Source: UBA1369 sp964571725 | GTDB taxonomy: Bacteria > Patescibacteriota > Gracilibacteria > UBA1369 | Direction: 5' to 3' | Assembly (NCBI GenBank): GCA_964571725.1 | Contig: CAZNDB010000002.1 | Span: forward strand, 248,001 to 312,000 | Length of the DNA stretch: 64,000 nt | Shown: in pieces, positions 51,424 through 59,958 of the stretch | How the letters are laid out: every line of letters starts with the position of its first letter | Numbering within the stretch: the stretch's first letter is position 1 | The notes under the pieces: generated by a model | Databases searched by the model: none | What the model saw: the letters and a program-made list of their open reading frames with translations, nothing else | What the model was told of the DNA's origin: nothing | Translations under genes and position numbers: made by a program

Positions 51424-52515
51424 TTATTTCCCGCTGACTTTCTTGATAATCCATTTCTTGGAAGCCCGCAGCCTCTTCAGGATTTCCCGGTTCACCTTTT
51501 TACCCAGCAGGTTCAGATAATGATAGTCTGACGCAAATCCCACCAGTTCCATGAAACCGTAGCCCGTTACCTTTTTTCCGGCGATCTCACCGCTAATTTC
51601 GGTGGGGCCTTCCCAATAATTGATGGCCCCGAAGATCATTTCCTGATCATGGATTAATGATTTGACCCGAAAGGACATATTTTTGTCGGGAATTTCGATT
51701 TCCCAGGTCATCGGGTATTCGGATTTGGTTTCTTTGCTGGTCCAGATTTCTTTGCCCGGTCTTAGAAGCAGTTTGTTTGAATGTTCCTGGCGCCCGTCGG
51801 GATAAATGATGTCCACCAGATAGTCGCGGTTTTTTCCGTCATCGTATTCCACGCACATAATCTCCGTGCGGTCTTCCAGTTGCAGCGCAAACCAGCTCCA
51901 CTTATCCTTTTTATAGGCGCAGTCCGCCCATTGGTGGTCCATCCAGGCCTGGCCTTCGACTTCGATCAGTTTGCCTTCAATGTTGATGATGCCGCTGACT
52001 TTCAGATCGGTCAGGGAGTAGTAATAGCTTTCCCGTCCGCAGACCGAAATAAAGCCTTTACCGCCCTCCATCAGCGGAGGTTTTTGCGAGTCCATCCGCA
52101 GGTCAAGATTTTCGGTTTTGAGGTGAAAATTAAAAGGGCTGGTTTCGGCAATTTCGCAGTTGGCAAATCCTTTGATGATAAAGGGGTCAATGTAATTGGC
52201 GAACATCAGGGGGCGCTTGAAACTGTCGCGGGAGATCATGGAAACGTTCTGAACTTCTTTGTAACTTTTTTGGGTGGCGAGATCGGAAACCACCGAGTGG
52301 GCGAAATAAATTACGGTGGAGTCATCCTTGACGGGGATTTTCCGCAGGAAAGGGATCTGGACTTTTTTCAGGTCGGCGCGAAACAGACAATCCATGAAGC
52401 AGTAATGTTTGCCGTTTTTGTCCCGGAGATGGCCGTTAAAGTACCACCATTCGATGATGGAATTGTGGGCCTGCCCGTCACGGGGGAATTCTACCGGCCG
52501 GAATTTCTTATTCAT
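51424..52515 (-). CDS. AttH/CrtC (lipocalin-like hydratase) family protein
   Basis: 363 residues from ATG 52515; the frame is open upstream, but that part does not match the family. Signatures of the carotenoid 1,2-hydratase (CrtC)/AttH lipocalin-like family are plain: SIIEWWYFNGHLRDKNG, GQAWMDHQWADC, WSWFALQL and TGYGFMELVGF. Members bind or hydrate lipophilic molecules. There is no signal peptide, and no carotenoid gene is nearby, so the substrate is open. Confidence 0.85.
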   Translation of the reverse strand: MNKKFRPVEFPRDGQAHNSIIEWWYFNGHLRDKNGKHYCFMDCLFRADLKKVQIPFLRKIPVKDDSTVIYFAHSVVSDLATQKSYKEVQNVSMISRDSFKRPLMFANYIDPFIIKGFANCEIAETSPFNFHLKTENLDLRMDSQKPPLMEGGKGFISVCGRESYYYSLTDLKVSGIINIEGKLIEVEGQAWMDHQWADCAYKKDKWSWFALQLEDRTEIMCVEYDDGKNRDYLVDIIYPDGRQEHSNKLLLRPGKEIWTSKETKSEYPMTWEIEIPDKNMSFRVKSLIHDQEMIFGAINYWEGPTEISGEIAGKKVTGYGFMELVGFASDYHYLNLLGKKVNREILKRLRASKKWIIKKVSGK

Positions 52516-52685
52516 GTGAAATGAATTATTGCGCCTCCATTTTGACCTATTCCGGCAAAAACACAAATTGACCCGCCTATAAACCGTTTGGAAGCTGCCG
52601 ATTGGTATGAAGGGGGATTTGTGATATATTTTAACGGCCAAATTGTGGATTTATAATTTTGACTGACTGATAATAAAACTGTCTT

Positions 52686-54203
52686 ATGTCCAAGAAAAAA
52701 AATGAGAGCTTTTCGCTGCTTTTCGCGGTTTTTGTCTGCGGAGCAGTGGTGATGATTTTTGAGGTGCTGGCCTCCCGGGTGCTCGGTCCGTATCTTGGTA
52801 CGTCCTTCTACACCTGGACCAGTATTATTGGAGTGATTATGGCCAGTCTCAGTCTGGGATATTATTTTGGCGGCAAACTGGCGGACAAGAAAGCCAATTT
52901 GGAATCACTGTCACTGATTATATTTTTATCGGCGTTATCGTTGCTGTTCACTTCTCTGATCAGCGCTCCGGTGTTGGGACTGATTGGTTTTGTGAAGTGG
53001 GGGATTGAGGTGGAATCGCTTTTGGCCGCCAGTCTTTTGTTTGCCCTGCCCAGTATTTGTCTGGCAATGATTACTCCCTTTTCGGTCAGAATAAAATTAA
53101 ACAGTCTGAATAATTCGGCCAGTACGGTCGGAAATCTTTACGCGTTGTCAACTTTGGGCAGTATTTTTGGCACATTTTTGGCCGGGTTTTTATTGATTCC
53201 GTTTTTCGGGACTTCATTGTTGATGAATTTATTGATAGTTGTTTTGGTGGCGGTTTCTCTGGTTGTTTCTCTTAAAAAGCACAAAGTGGCCAAGACGGTT
53301 CTGGTGATGGCCAGTTTCAGCATGATTTATGTCAACGCCAACAAGGTATCGGCCATGACGGTGTCCGATCCGGTGGTTGTGGATACCGAATACAATACGG
53401 TTTGGCTCTATGAATACAAAGAGGCGAAGACCAATAAGCCTTCTTTGGCTTTGAGAACAGACCCCTACGGAGTTCAGTCCGCGATGTATACGGAAGAGAA
53501 AGACGCTTTGGTGTTTGAATACACAAAATATTACCGGCTGGCGGAGTTTTTTAAGCCCGGTTTTCAAAAAGCGTTAATGATCGGCGGATGCGCTTACAGT
53601 TTTCCCAAATATTTTTTACAAAATTATCCTTCGGCCGCCATTGACGTGGTGGAGATAGATCCGGGTCTGACTGACATTGCTAAAAAGTATTTTGATCTGG
53701 AAGACAACGGCAGAATGCGAATTTTTCATGAGGACGGAAGGACTTACCTGAATGAATCCTCGGAAAAGTATGACGTGCTTTACGGCGACGCTTTTAATTC
53801 GTTTACTTCAGTGCCATTCCAGCTGACTACGCTGGAAGCGGTCAAAAGGATGGAGGCGTTGTTGAACGAGGATGGCGTGGCAATTATCAATCTGGTTGGT
53901 TCTTATGAGGATAAGGGGGCTGATTTTATCAAGGCGGAATACGCAACTTTTTCTCAAGTTTTTGACAAGGTTTATCTGTTCAGGGTGAAAAATCTGCCCA
54001 GAAGCAGTCTGCAGAACGTGATTTTAGTCGCGTTGAAAGGGGATGATAAGCTGGCGGAAGGTGCTGTCAGTGCGGAGGCCGAAATTAACCGTATGTTAAA
54101 GTCACTGGTCAACGTTGATAGCATAAAAGGTTTTGAGGAAGCTGCTCTGATTTTGACTGATGATTATGCCCCGGTGGAATACTTTAAATACAAGAGTCTC
54201 TGA
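52686..54203 (+). CDS. Fused membrane / spermidine-synthase-like protein
   Basis: 505 residues. The N-terminal half holds six to seven hydrophobic segments (residues about 10-205) with the typical ASRVLGPYLGTSFYTWTSIIG opening. The C-terminal half is a spermidine-synthase-like methyltransferase fold: ALMIGGCAYSFPKYFL (motif I), IDVVEIDPGLTDIAKKYF, RMRIFHEDGRTYL and YDVLYGDAF. The gate and catalytic Asp of true synthases are present in DGRTYL and DAF, but these membrane fusions rarely have proven polyamine activity. Product unknown. Confidence 0.88.
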   Translation: MSKKKNESFSLLFAVFVCGAVVMIFEVLASRVLGPYLGTSFYTWTSIIGVIMASLSLGYYFGGKLADKKANLESLSLIIFLSALSLLFTSLISAPVLGLIGFVKWGIEVESLLAASLLFALPSICLAMITPFSVRIKLNSLNNSASTVGNLYALSTLGSIFGTFLAGFLLIPFFGTSLLMNLLIVVLVAVSLVVSLKKHKVAKTVLVMASFSMIYVNANKVSAMTVSDPVVVDTEYNTVWLYEYKEAKTNKPSLALRTDPYGVQSAMYTEEKDALVFEYTKYYRLAEFFKPGFQKALMIGGCAYSFPKYFLQNYPSAAIDVVEIDPGLTDIAKKYFDLEDNGRMRIFHEDGRTYLNESSEKYDVLYGDAFNSFTSVPFQLTTLEAVKRMEALLNEDGVAIINLVGSYEDKGADFIKAEYATFSQVFDKVYLFRVKNLPRSSLQNVILVALKGDDKLAEGAVSAEAEINRMLKSLVNVDSIKGFEEAALILTDDYAPVEYFKYKSL

Positions 54204-54277
54204 TTGTCTTGGCAGCAAGAATTATCTTTACAGGATGTTCACTATTATATATACTTGACTCCTTTAAGTTTTGTTAT

Positions 54278-54838
54278 ATGTATCAAAAAAATCTTAAAAT
54301 GGAGGAGGGGGCGAATACCGATGATCGGGAACGGTTGACCGATACGGGACATGAGTCGTCATGGTCCGTCAAAAACAGTCCTTTGCGGCACATTGGTTCG
54401 ATTGCCGCTTTTTCCACGGCCGCGGTTTTGTCCGGCTGTGTTACGAATGACGGTATCAGGGAAAAAAATCTGGCGGATCAAATCAGTGAACTGCAGACTG
54501 ATCTTTCCCGCTGCCAGGATAAAAGCTTGGAGGTGGGCAATGAAACGGCTTTACTGAGTTACGGTACTTTTGGTTTAAGAATGCTGAAAGCTGAAAAGGA
54601 AAACCGTTTTTCCATCGGAAAAAATTCCGAAGTGGAAGTGGAACAAACCTTTTTGGTCTGGCCTCCGGTAGCCGGCGTGGAGGAAATTATCGTGGAGGGG
54701 ATGACTGAGAATTTTTCCACGGCCCGTCTGGGGTCTTATTGGGCCGTGGTCTATAAGTCCAACGTTCCCCAAAAAAAGGAGACTCTGGTGATTGAGGTGC
54801 GGCAAAAGCGCTTTGTAATTTTCATCGACAGAAAATAA
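54278..54838 (+). CDS. Putative lipoprotein
   Basis: 186 residues from ATG 54278; ATG 54299 and the longer frame from 54209 are alternatives, and no ribosome site decides. A hydrophobic stretch with a lipobox (SIAAFSTAAVLSGC) lies unusually far from the start, after about 40 charged residues. A helical part with ADQISELQTDLSRCQ follows, and then a beta-rich C-terminus. Function unknown. It precedes the VWA lipoprotein by 119 nt in the same direction. Confidence 0.65.
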   Translation: MYQKNLKMEEGANTDDRERLTDTGHESSWSVKNSPLRHIGSIAAFSTAAVLSGCVTNDGIREKNLADQISELQTDLSRCQDKSLEVGNETALLSYGTFGLRMLKAEKENRFSIGKNSEVEVEQTFLVWPPVAGVEEIIVEGMTENFSTARLGSYWAVVYKSNVPQKKETLVIEVRQKRFVIFIDRK

Positions 54839-54957
54839 TTATTTTACGGACGGGCGACATCAATTTCAACCGTTGGCAAGAATAAATTGTTGTTCAGCGG
54901 TAATTTTTGCTATTCTTACGGATATTATCGATAGATGAATAATTTAATTATTGAGTT

Positions 54958-56772
54958 ATGTCCAAAAAACTTTCATTGCTGGTGCTAATCATGATGCTGG
55001 CTACTTTTTCCGGTTGTGAATTAGTCGGGCCGCAGGGGCCGGAAGGACCGGAGGGGCCGGGGCCGGAGGCAAACCAGCCCGGTCAGAACACAGCACAGAA
55101 AGTTGATGACTGGCAATATAGTCCTGCAGAATATGGCGATGGACGCGGAGGTGGCGGTATAATGAAAACCACTTCCATGCCCATGGCAATGGAAGCTGCG
55201 CCGTCCGGAGCGAATATGGGGTTCGCGGTGGGCGGGGCGAAGGACGTAAATAATTTCCGCGAGAACATCAAAAACGGTTTTTTGCCCATTCCAACAGATA
55301 TTACCTATGAAGGTCTTTTCTACAATTACTTCTTTGACACCGGGAAAAAGGAGGAATGCACAAAACTGTTTTGTCCCTCTTACAGTACGGCGGTTTCCAA
55401 AGACCCTTTGTCCGGACAACCGGAATATTATCTGTCGGTTGGTTTGAATTCCGGGATCAAGGAATCCGATTTCCAGCGCAAAAAGCTGAATCTGGTGGTA
55501 GTGATGGATATTTCCGGTTCGATGGGTTCGCCGTTTAATGAATATTATTATGACCGTTTTGGCAACAAGGTGGAAAATGGAGAGGCTGAAGAATCCGGTA
55601 AAACCAAGATGGAGCTGGCTTCAAAGTCGATTGTTTCTCTGCTGGATCATCTGAAAGACGATGACCGCTTTGGCCTGGTATTGTTTGATGATGAAGCGGT
55701 AGTGGCCAAACCTCTTTCCAAAGTCGGGAATACGGATATGAAAAAGATCAAGGATCACATCCTGGAAATTTCCGAGCGCGGCGGTACTTATATGGAATCC
55801 GGCATGAGCGAAGGCGGTAAGATGCTGCAGGAACTCTCCGAGGCCAATCCGGATCAGTATGAAAACCGCATAGTATTTATAACAGATGCCATGCCCAATA
55901 TCGGTGACACCAGTGAGGAAGGTTTGGGCGGAATGCTGGAAAAGAACGCTGCCAATAACATTTATACGACTCTGATCGGGGTGGGCGTGGATTTCAATAC
56001 CGAGCTGGTGGAAGCCCTGACCAAGATTCGCGGGGCCAATTATTTTTCGGTGCATTCGGCCGCAGAATTCAAAAAAGTTCTGGATGAAGATTTTGATTAC
56101 ATGGTTACTCCGCTGGTGTTTGATTTGAAGTTACAGCTGGAGGCCCAGGGATACGAGATTGAAAAGGTTTACGGTTCGCCGGAAGCCGATGAGGCCACAG
56201 GGGAGATTATGAAGGTAAATACTCTGTTTCCCTCGAAGACCGAGGGTGGAGAAACCAAGGGCGGGATAGTGCTTTTGAAACTGAACAGAATTGGGGAGGG
56301 GGCCGAGCAGGTTGGAGGCGGCAAGTTAACGCTGAAAGTGATTTATGAAGATCGCAATGGTAAAGTCGACAGTGCAGAGAAAGTAATTACGTTTGCCGAT
56401 CGCGCCCCGGATTACTATGACAATACCGGCATACGCAAGGCCATACTGCTGACCCGTTACGCCAATCTGATGAAAGACTGGTTGATAGATGAAGTTCGTT
56501 TTCAGGAACGTCCGGAGGTACCCTGTCCGCCGATTATTGTTTATGAAACTGGCATCAGATGCCCCGAATACCGTTGCTTCCCTCCCATGCCGCCGCGCTG
56601 TGAAATCCGCCTGGGTGAATGGGAAAGACAGTCGGTAAAGCTGCGCCTGAATTCTGAATATAAACAGGTGTTCATGGATTTTTCCAAATATTTTAAAGCA
56701 GAAACAGCAGCCATTGGAGATGACACTCTCCAACAGGAGTCAGAGCTTCTGGAAAAACTGGACGAGGTCTAA
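54958..56772 (+). CDS. VWA-domain lipoprotein with collagen-like linker
   Basis: 604 residues. Lipoprotein signal with Cys20 (LATFSGC), then four Gly-Pro-X collagen-like triplets (GPQGPEGPEGPGPE, residues 24-37). The VWA domain starts near 175 with a complete MIDAS site (MDISGSMGS; later the Thr of GGTYMESG and the Asp of ITDAMPN). It is followed by a beta-rich domain and a Cys-rich piece (PCPPIIVYETGIRCPEYRCF, then PRCEI). VWA proteins bind partners through a metal ion; this one should sit on the outer face of the membrane and may mediate adhesion to a host cell. Confidence 0.92.
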   Translation: MSKKLSLLVLIMMLATFSGCELVGPQGPEGPEGPGPEANQPGQNTAQKVDDWQYSPAEYGDGRGGGGIMKTTSMPMAMEAAPSGANMGFAVGGAKDVNNFRENIKNGFLPIPTDITYEGLFYNYFFDTGKKEECTKLFCPSYSTAVSKDPLSGQPEYYLSVGLNSGIKESDFQRKKLNLVVVMDISGSMGSPFNEYYYDRFGNKVENGEAEESGKTKMELASKSIVSLLDHLKDDDRFGLVLFDDEAVVAKPLSKVGNTDMKKIKDHILEISERGGTYMESGMSEGGKMLQELSEANPDQYENRIVFITDAMPNIGDTSEEGLGGMLEKNAANNIYTTLIGVGVDFNTELVEALTKIRGANYFSVHSAAEFKKVLDEDFDYMVTPLVFDLKLQLEAQGYEIEKVYGSPEADEATGEIMKVNTLFPSKTEGGETKGGIVLLKLNRIGEGAEQVGGGKLTLKVIYEDRNGKVDSAEKVITFADRAPDYYDNTGIRKAILLTRYANLMKDWLIDEVRFQERPEVPCPPIIVYETGIRCPEYRCFPPMPPRCEIRLGEWERQSVKLRLNSEYKQVFMDFSKYFKAETAAIGDDTLQQESELLEKLDEV

Positions 56773-56780
56773 ATAAAGGA

Positions 56781-56820
56781 GCAATTGCCGGAATACCCGG
56801 AAGGGGGAAACGGCAATTGC
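56781..56820. terminator. Perfect 10-bp hairpin between convergent genes
   Basis: GCAATTGCCG (56781-56790) and CGGCAATTGC (56811-56820) with a 20-nt loop. It lies 8 nt after the VWA gene and 11 nt from the end of the FG-GAP gene. A GTTTTT run follows 10 nt later on the plus strand. Confidence 0.7.
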
Positions 56821-56831
56821 AATGAAAGTTT

Positions 56832-59792
56832 TTAAAACGTTTGGCTTGGAGTGTTTCTCAGATCAAATATTCTGGTCAGCATTAACGCCGTTTCTCCCCG
56901 GGAGATGTTATTGGACGGTTTGAATAAGTAATTTTCATCTGATTCCCGGTAACCGTAAATCAAGTTGTGCTCTTTGGCCGCAGATACAAAGTTGAAAAAC
57001 CAGTCGTTTTCCCGGACGTCGGAAAAATATGGTGAGCCCTGATAATCAGCACTGATCAGATGTTGCAGGTTAACCAGGATTTTGCCGGCCTCAGCCCTGG
57101 TTATTGGCTGGTCGGGGTAAAAATTTCCATCGAGTGCGCCGTCAATAATTCCTGCTTTCAGAGCAGAATAAACATAGTTTTGATACCACAAGTCTTTGTC
57201 CAGAGGGACATCAGGGAAAAGTTTAGCGGGCAGATTGGATCCGCTGATTGCTCCGGAATCAGTTTCGATTTTGCTCCATTCCTGCACAGCAAAGCAGTTG
57301 GAGAGCAGGGCAACTTTTAAAAATTCCGCGCGCGTAATGTCTTGATCAGGTTTGAATTGATTTGTGCCGTCATTTCCGCTGTATCCCAGTGTAATTGCGC
57401 TGGCTGAGCTTGATGTGCCGGCCAGCAGCAGAATAGCTGCTTCGGCGAAATGTCCGCTGATGTCCGAAAAGGGATATTCTATGGTGCGTTGTTTCAGACA
57501 GGAAAGCGACTGATATTCTGTTTCCGGTGTTGCGGGCGCCTCATCGGTGGGGATTTCCGTGTCGGTTGGAGGCCAGAATACCGCTCCACTTCCGCCGGAG
57601 GTGGGAATGTTATCAATGTTAAAAGTTATGCTGCCAGTGACTGGACCGTTTCCTGCTGCGTCGCTGATAGATATCGTAACTGTCTGGCTGGTGTGCGTGG
57701 GGTATGAAGCGGTGGTGCTGCAGGTTACCTGAGTTGCGGTGGCGGGAGAAGGAGCACAGCTAAACCCCGGGATGATGACTGTGTCTCCAATCAGGGTGTT
57801 AACGATGATGTTGGGCGTTGTATCTGTAGTGGCATAGGGAGATGAAGTGTCTCCTCCGATTGAGGTAACTGAAATGGCTCCGGGGAAAGTGGTGTCGATT
57901 GTGGTGGCGAGGGAAGGGGATTGGCCGGACTCATTTCCGGCCGCATCTGTTTCGCTGTAGCTGATATTATGAAGTCCGTCGGTCAGAGCTAAGGGGACAG
58001 TGATGTTGTCAGTACCAAGTATTGTGCAACTGTGTGTGGCAATCAAGGTGTTGGGGGCTGGATTGTCAGAATATAAATTGATCGTTGATCCGGTTTCCGA
58101 ACATACTATATCGAAAGTAGGTGTGTTTTGAGCGGTGAGATTGTCAGTATTGGAGGTTCCGGTATCGGAAGCGTTCTGGAGATCGGGTGCGGTAATGGGG
58201 TTGGTCGGGGCGGTGATATCAAGTGTCAGTGTTAAGGGATGAGCTGCGGAGGGGCCGTCGAAAACACCGGATTCATAAACGGTAAAATTATATGGACCAT
58301 AGGGCAGCACGGGGGTGCTGGTAATTGACCAGGTTCCGTCGTTGGCAATGGTGGCAGTACCGATTAGAGTGGCACCATCCATAATGGTGATTGAGTTTCC
58401 CGCGAGGCTGCCTGTACCGGTAAAAGTGGGGGTTTGGTTGTTGTAAACAGTCGACGAAGCGGCGGGGGATAAAATGACCGGTGCGGGGGGAGTTACAAAC
58501 GAATTGAAATAGTGAATAAAAAGTCTTCCACGGTTCGAGCCACCGGTATCATTTCCACCTGCTCCAACGGCAAAATCAGTCAGACTATCTCCATTAAAGT
58601 CTCCCAGGTTGATGATAGAGGTGCCATAATAATCAACATTACCCAGGGTTGGCCCATTGGGAGTAACTGTGTTGATTTCCGTGGTGTACTGTACTGATCC
58701 GTCCGTGTTTAATAAATGAATAAAAAGAGCTCCCCGATCGGTTCCTCCCGCGTCCCTGACATAGGCGCCCACGCCGAGGTCGACAATGCCGTCTCCGTTC
58801 AGGTCTCCCAGATTCATGGTTTTTACCCCATAACGATCTCCGTCAGCCAAGGTGGGGCCATTGGCGGTCAAAGAACTGATTTTTGTGGTTGATTTGACTG
58901 ATCCATTACTGTTTAAAAAACTGATGTGTACGGCTCCTCTTGATGGACCACCGGTATTGTCGGTTTCAGCTCCGACAGCGATATCGGTGACGCCGTCTCC
59001 GTCCAGATCTCCCAGAGATGTTACTCCCCGGCCGTATCCGTAACCGTTTAACAGAATTGGACCGTTAGGAGTGAGAGAACTGATTTTTGTCGTTGATTTC
59101 ACGGATCCGTCACTGTTCAGGAAACTGATGTATGCAGCTCCTCTGGCGGATCCTCCAGTATCGTCAAGAAAAGATCCAACCAGAATATCTGTTACGCCAT
59201 CTCCATCCAGATCTCCCAACGAAGCAACGTCAACTCCATAAATATCACTGTTTAAAAGCACCGGACCATTGGGAGTAAGGGAGTTGATTTCTTTTGTTAA
59301 TTTAACAGAACCGTCGGCGTTCAAAAAATGAATATGTACTCCTCCCCGATTGAAGCCGCCCGCATCATCAGCCCAGGTTCCGACGATAATGTCGGTGACG
59401 CCGTCTCCGTCCAGATCTCCCAGCGATGCTACGGAAATGCCATAATTATCGCTGTCGTTTAAAACAGGCCCGTTGGTAGTAGAGCCGTTGATTTCCGTGG
59501 TTGATTTAACCGAGCCGTCAGCGTTTAAAAGGCTGATATGAACAGCGCCCCTGTTTAATCCTCCCAGATCATCTCCCCATGCTCCGGCTATAATATCGTT
59601 GATGCCGTCACCATCAAAATCTCCTATATCTGACGCGCCGTAAGAGTAGTAATCATCATTGCCCAATACCGGTCCGTTTGGCGTTAGTGTGTCGATCGTT
59701 ATCGTTGATTTTATCGGTGAAAGTGCCGCCAGGGCGGTATTCGCGAATAACAACGGGAAGATAAGCATGAATATTTTTGTTGGTTTCCTCAT
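56832..59792 (-). CDS. Giant cell-surface protein: six FG-GAP repeats, Ig-like domains, three SLH domains
   Basis: 986 residues. A signal peptide (MRKPTKIFMLIFPLLFANTALA) is followed by six repeats of about 68 residues (to about residue 440). Each holds a Ca-binding loop (DLDGDGVTD) and a NGPVL..SD.YG unit. Three Ig-like beta domains follow (about 445-720; DAAGNESG, SDAAGNGP), and then three SLH repeats (LFPDVPLDKDLWYQNYVYSA; GNFYPDQPITRAE; LFKPSNNISRGE). FG-GAP repeats usually form a beta-propeller. The repeat copies are close in DNA too, which suggests recent expansion. The SLH part anchors it to the wall; a binding function is inferred. Confidence 0.95.
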   Translation of the reverse strand: MRKPTKIFMLIFPLLFANTALAALSPIKSTITIDTLTPNGPVLGNDDYYSYGASDIGDFDGDGINDIIAGAWGDDLGGLNRGAVHISLLNADGSVKSTTEINGSTTNGPVLNDSDNYGISVASLGDLDGDGVTDIIVGTWADDAGGFNRGGVHIHFLNADGSVKLTKEINSLTPNGPVLLNSDIYGVDVASLGDLDGDGVTDILVGSFLDDTGGSARGAAYISFLNSDGSVKSTTKISSLTPNGPILLNGYGYGRGVTSLGDLDGDGVTDIAVGAETDNTGGPSRGAVHISFLNSNGSVKSTTKISSLTANGPTLADGDRYGVKTMNLGDLNGDGIVDLGVGAYVRDAGGTDRGALFIHLLNTDGSVQYTTEINTVTPNGPTLGNVDYYGTSIINLGDFNGDSLTDFAVGAGGNDTGGSNRGRLFIHYFNSFVTPPAPVILSPAASSTVYNNQTPTFTGTGSLAGNSITIMDGATLIGTATIANDGTWSITSTPVLPYGPYNFTVYESGVFDGPSAAHPLTLTLDITAPTNPITAPDLQNASDTGTSNTDNLTAQNTPTFDIVCSETGSTINLYSDNPAPNTLIATHSCTILGTDNITVPLALTDGLHNISYSETDAAGNESGQSPSLATTIDTTFPGAISVTSIGGDTSSPYATTDTTPNIIVNTLIGDTVIIPGFSCAPSPATATQVTCSTTASYPTHTSQTVTISISDAAGNGPVTGSITFNIDNIPTSGGSGAVFWPPTDTEIPTDEAPATPETEYQSLSCLKQRTIEYPFSDISGHFAEAAILLLAGTSSSASAITLGYSGNDGTNQFKPDQDITRAEFLKVALLSNCFAVQEWSKIETDSGAISGSNLPAKLFPDVPLDKDLWYQNYVYSALKAGIIDGALDGNFYPDQPITRAEAGKILVNLQHLISADYQGSPYFSDVRENDWFFNFVSAAKEHNLIYGYRESDENYLFKPSNNISRGETALMLTRIFDLRNTPSQTF

Positions 59793-59958
59793 AGTAAATT
59801 TTATTAGTCAAATCTTTTTTGTTTTGATTGGCGGTAGCGTAAGTGTAATATAGGTTGGCGTTATTACGAAATGTTAATGAAACAGAATATTGTATCGCGA
59901 TCCTGATTTTTGATCAATAAATGTATTGTAGTTGCCAAATAAACGTAAATAAACAAAA

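Noticed and set aside
56832..59792. Repeated DNA taken for a CRISPR-like array
   Set aside because: The repeats are in one long frame with a period of about 200 bp and encode FG-GAP units; there are no short identical repeats with unique spacers.
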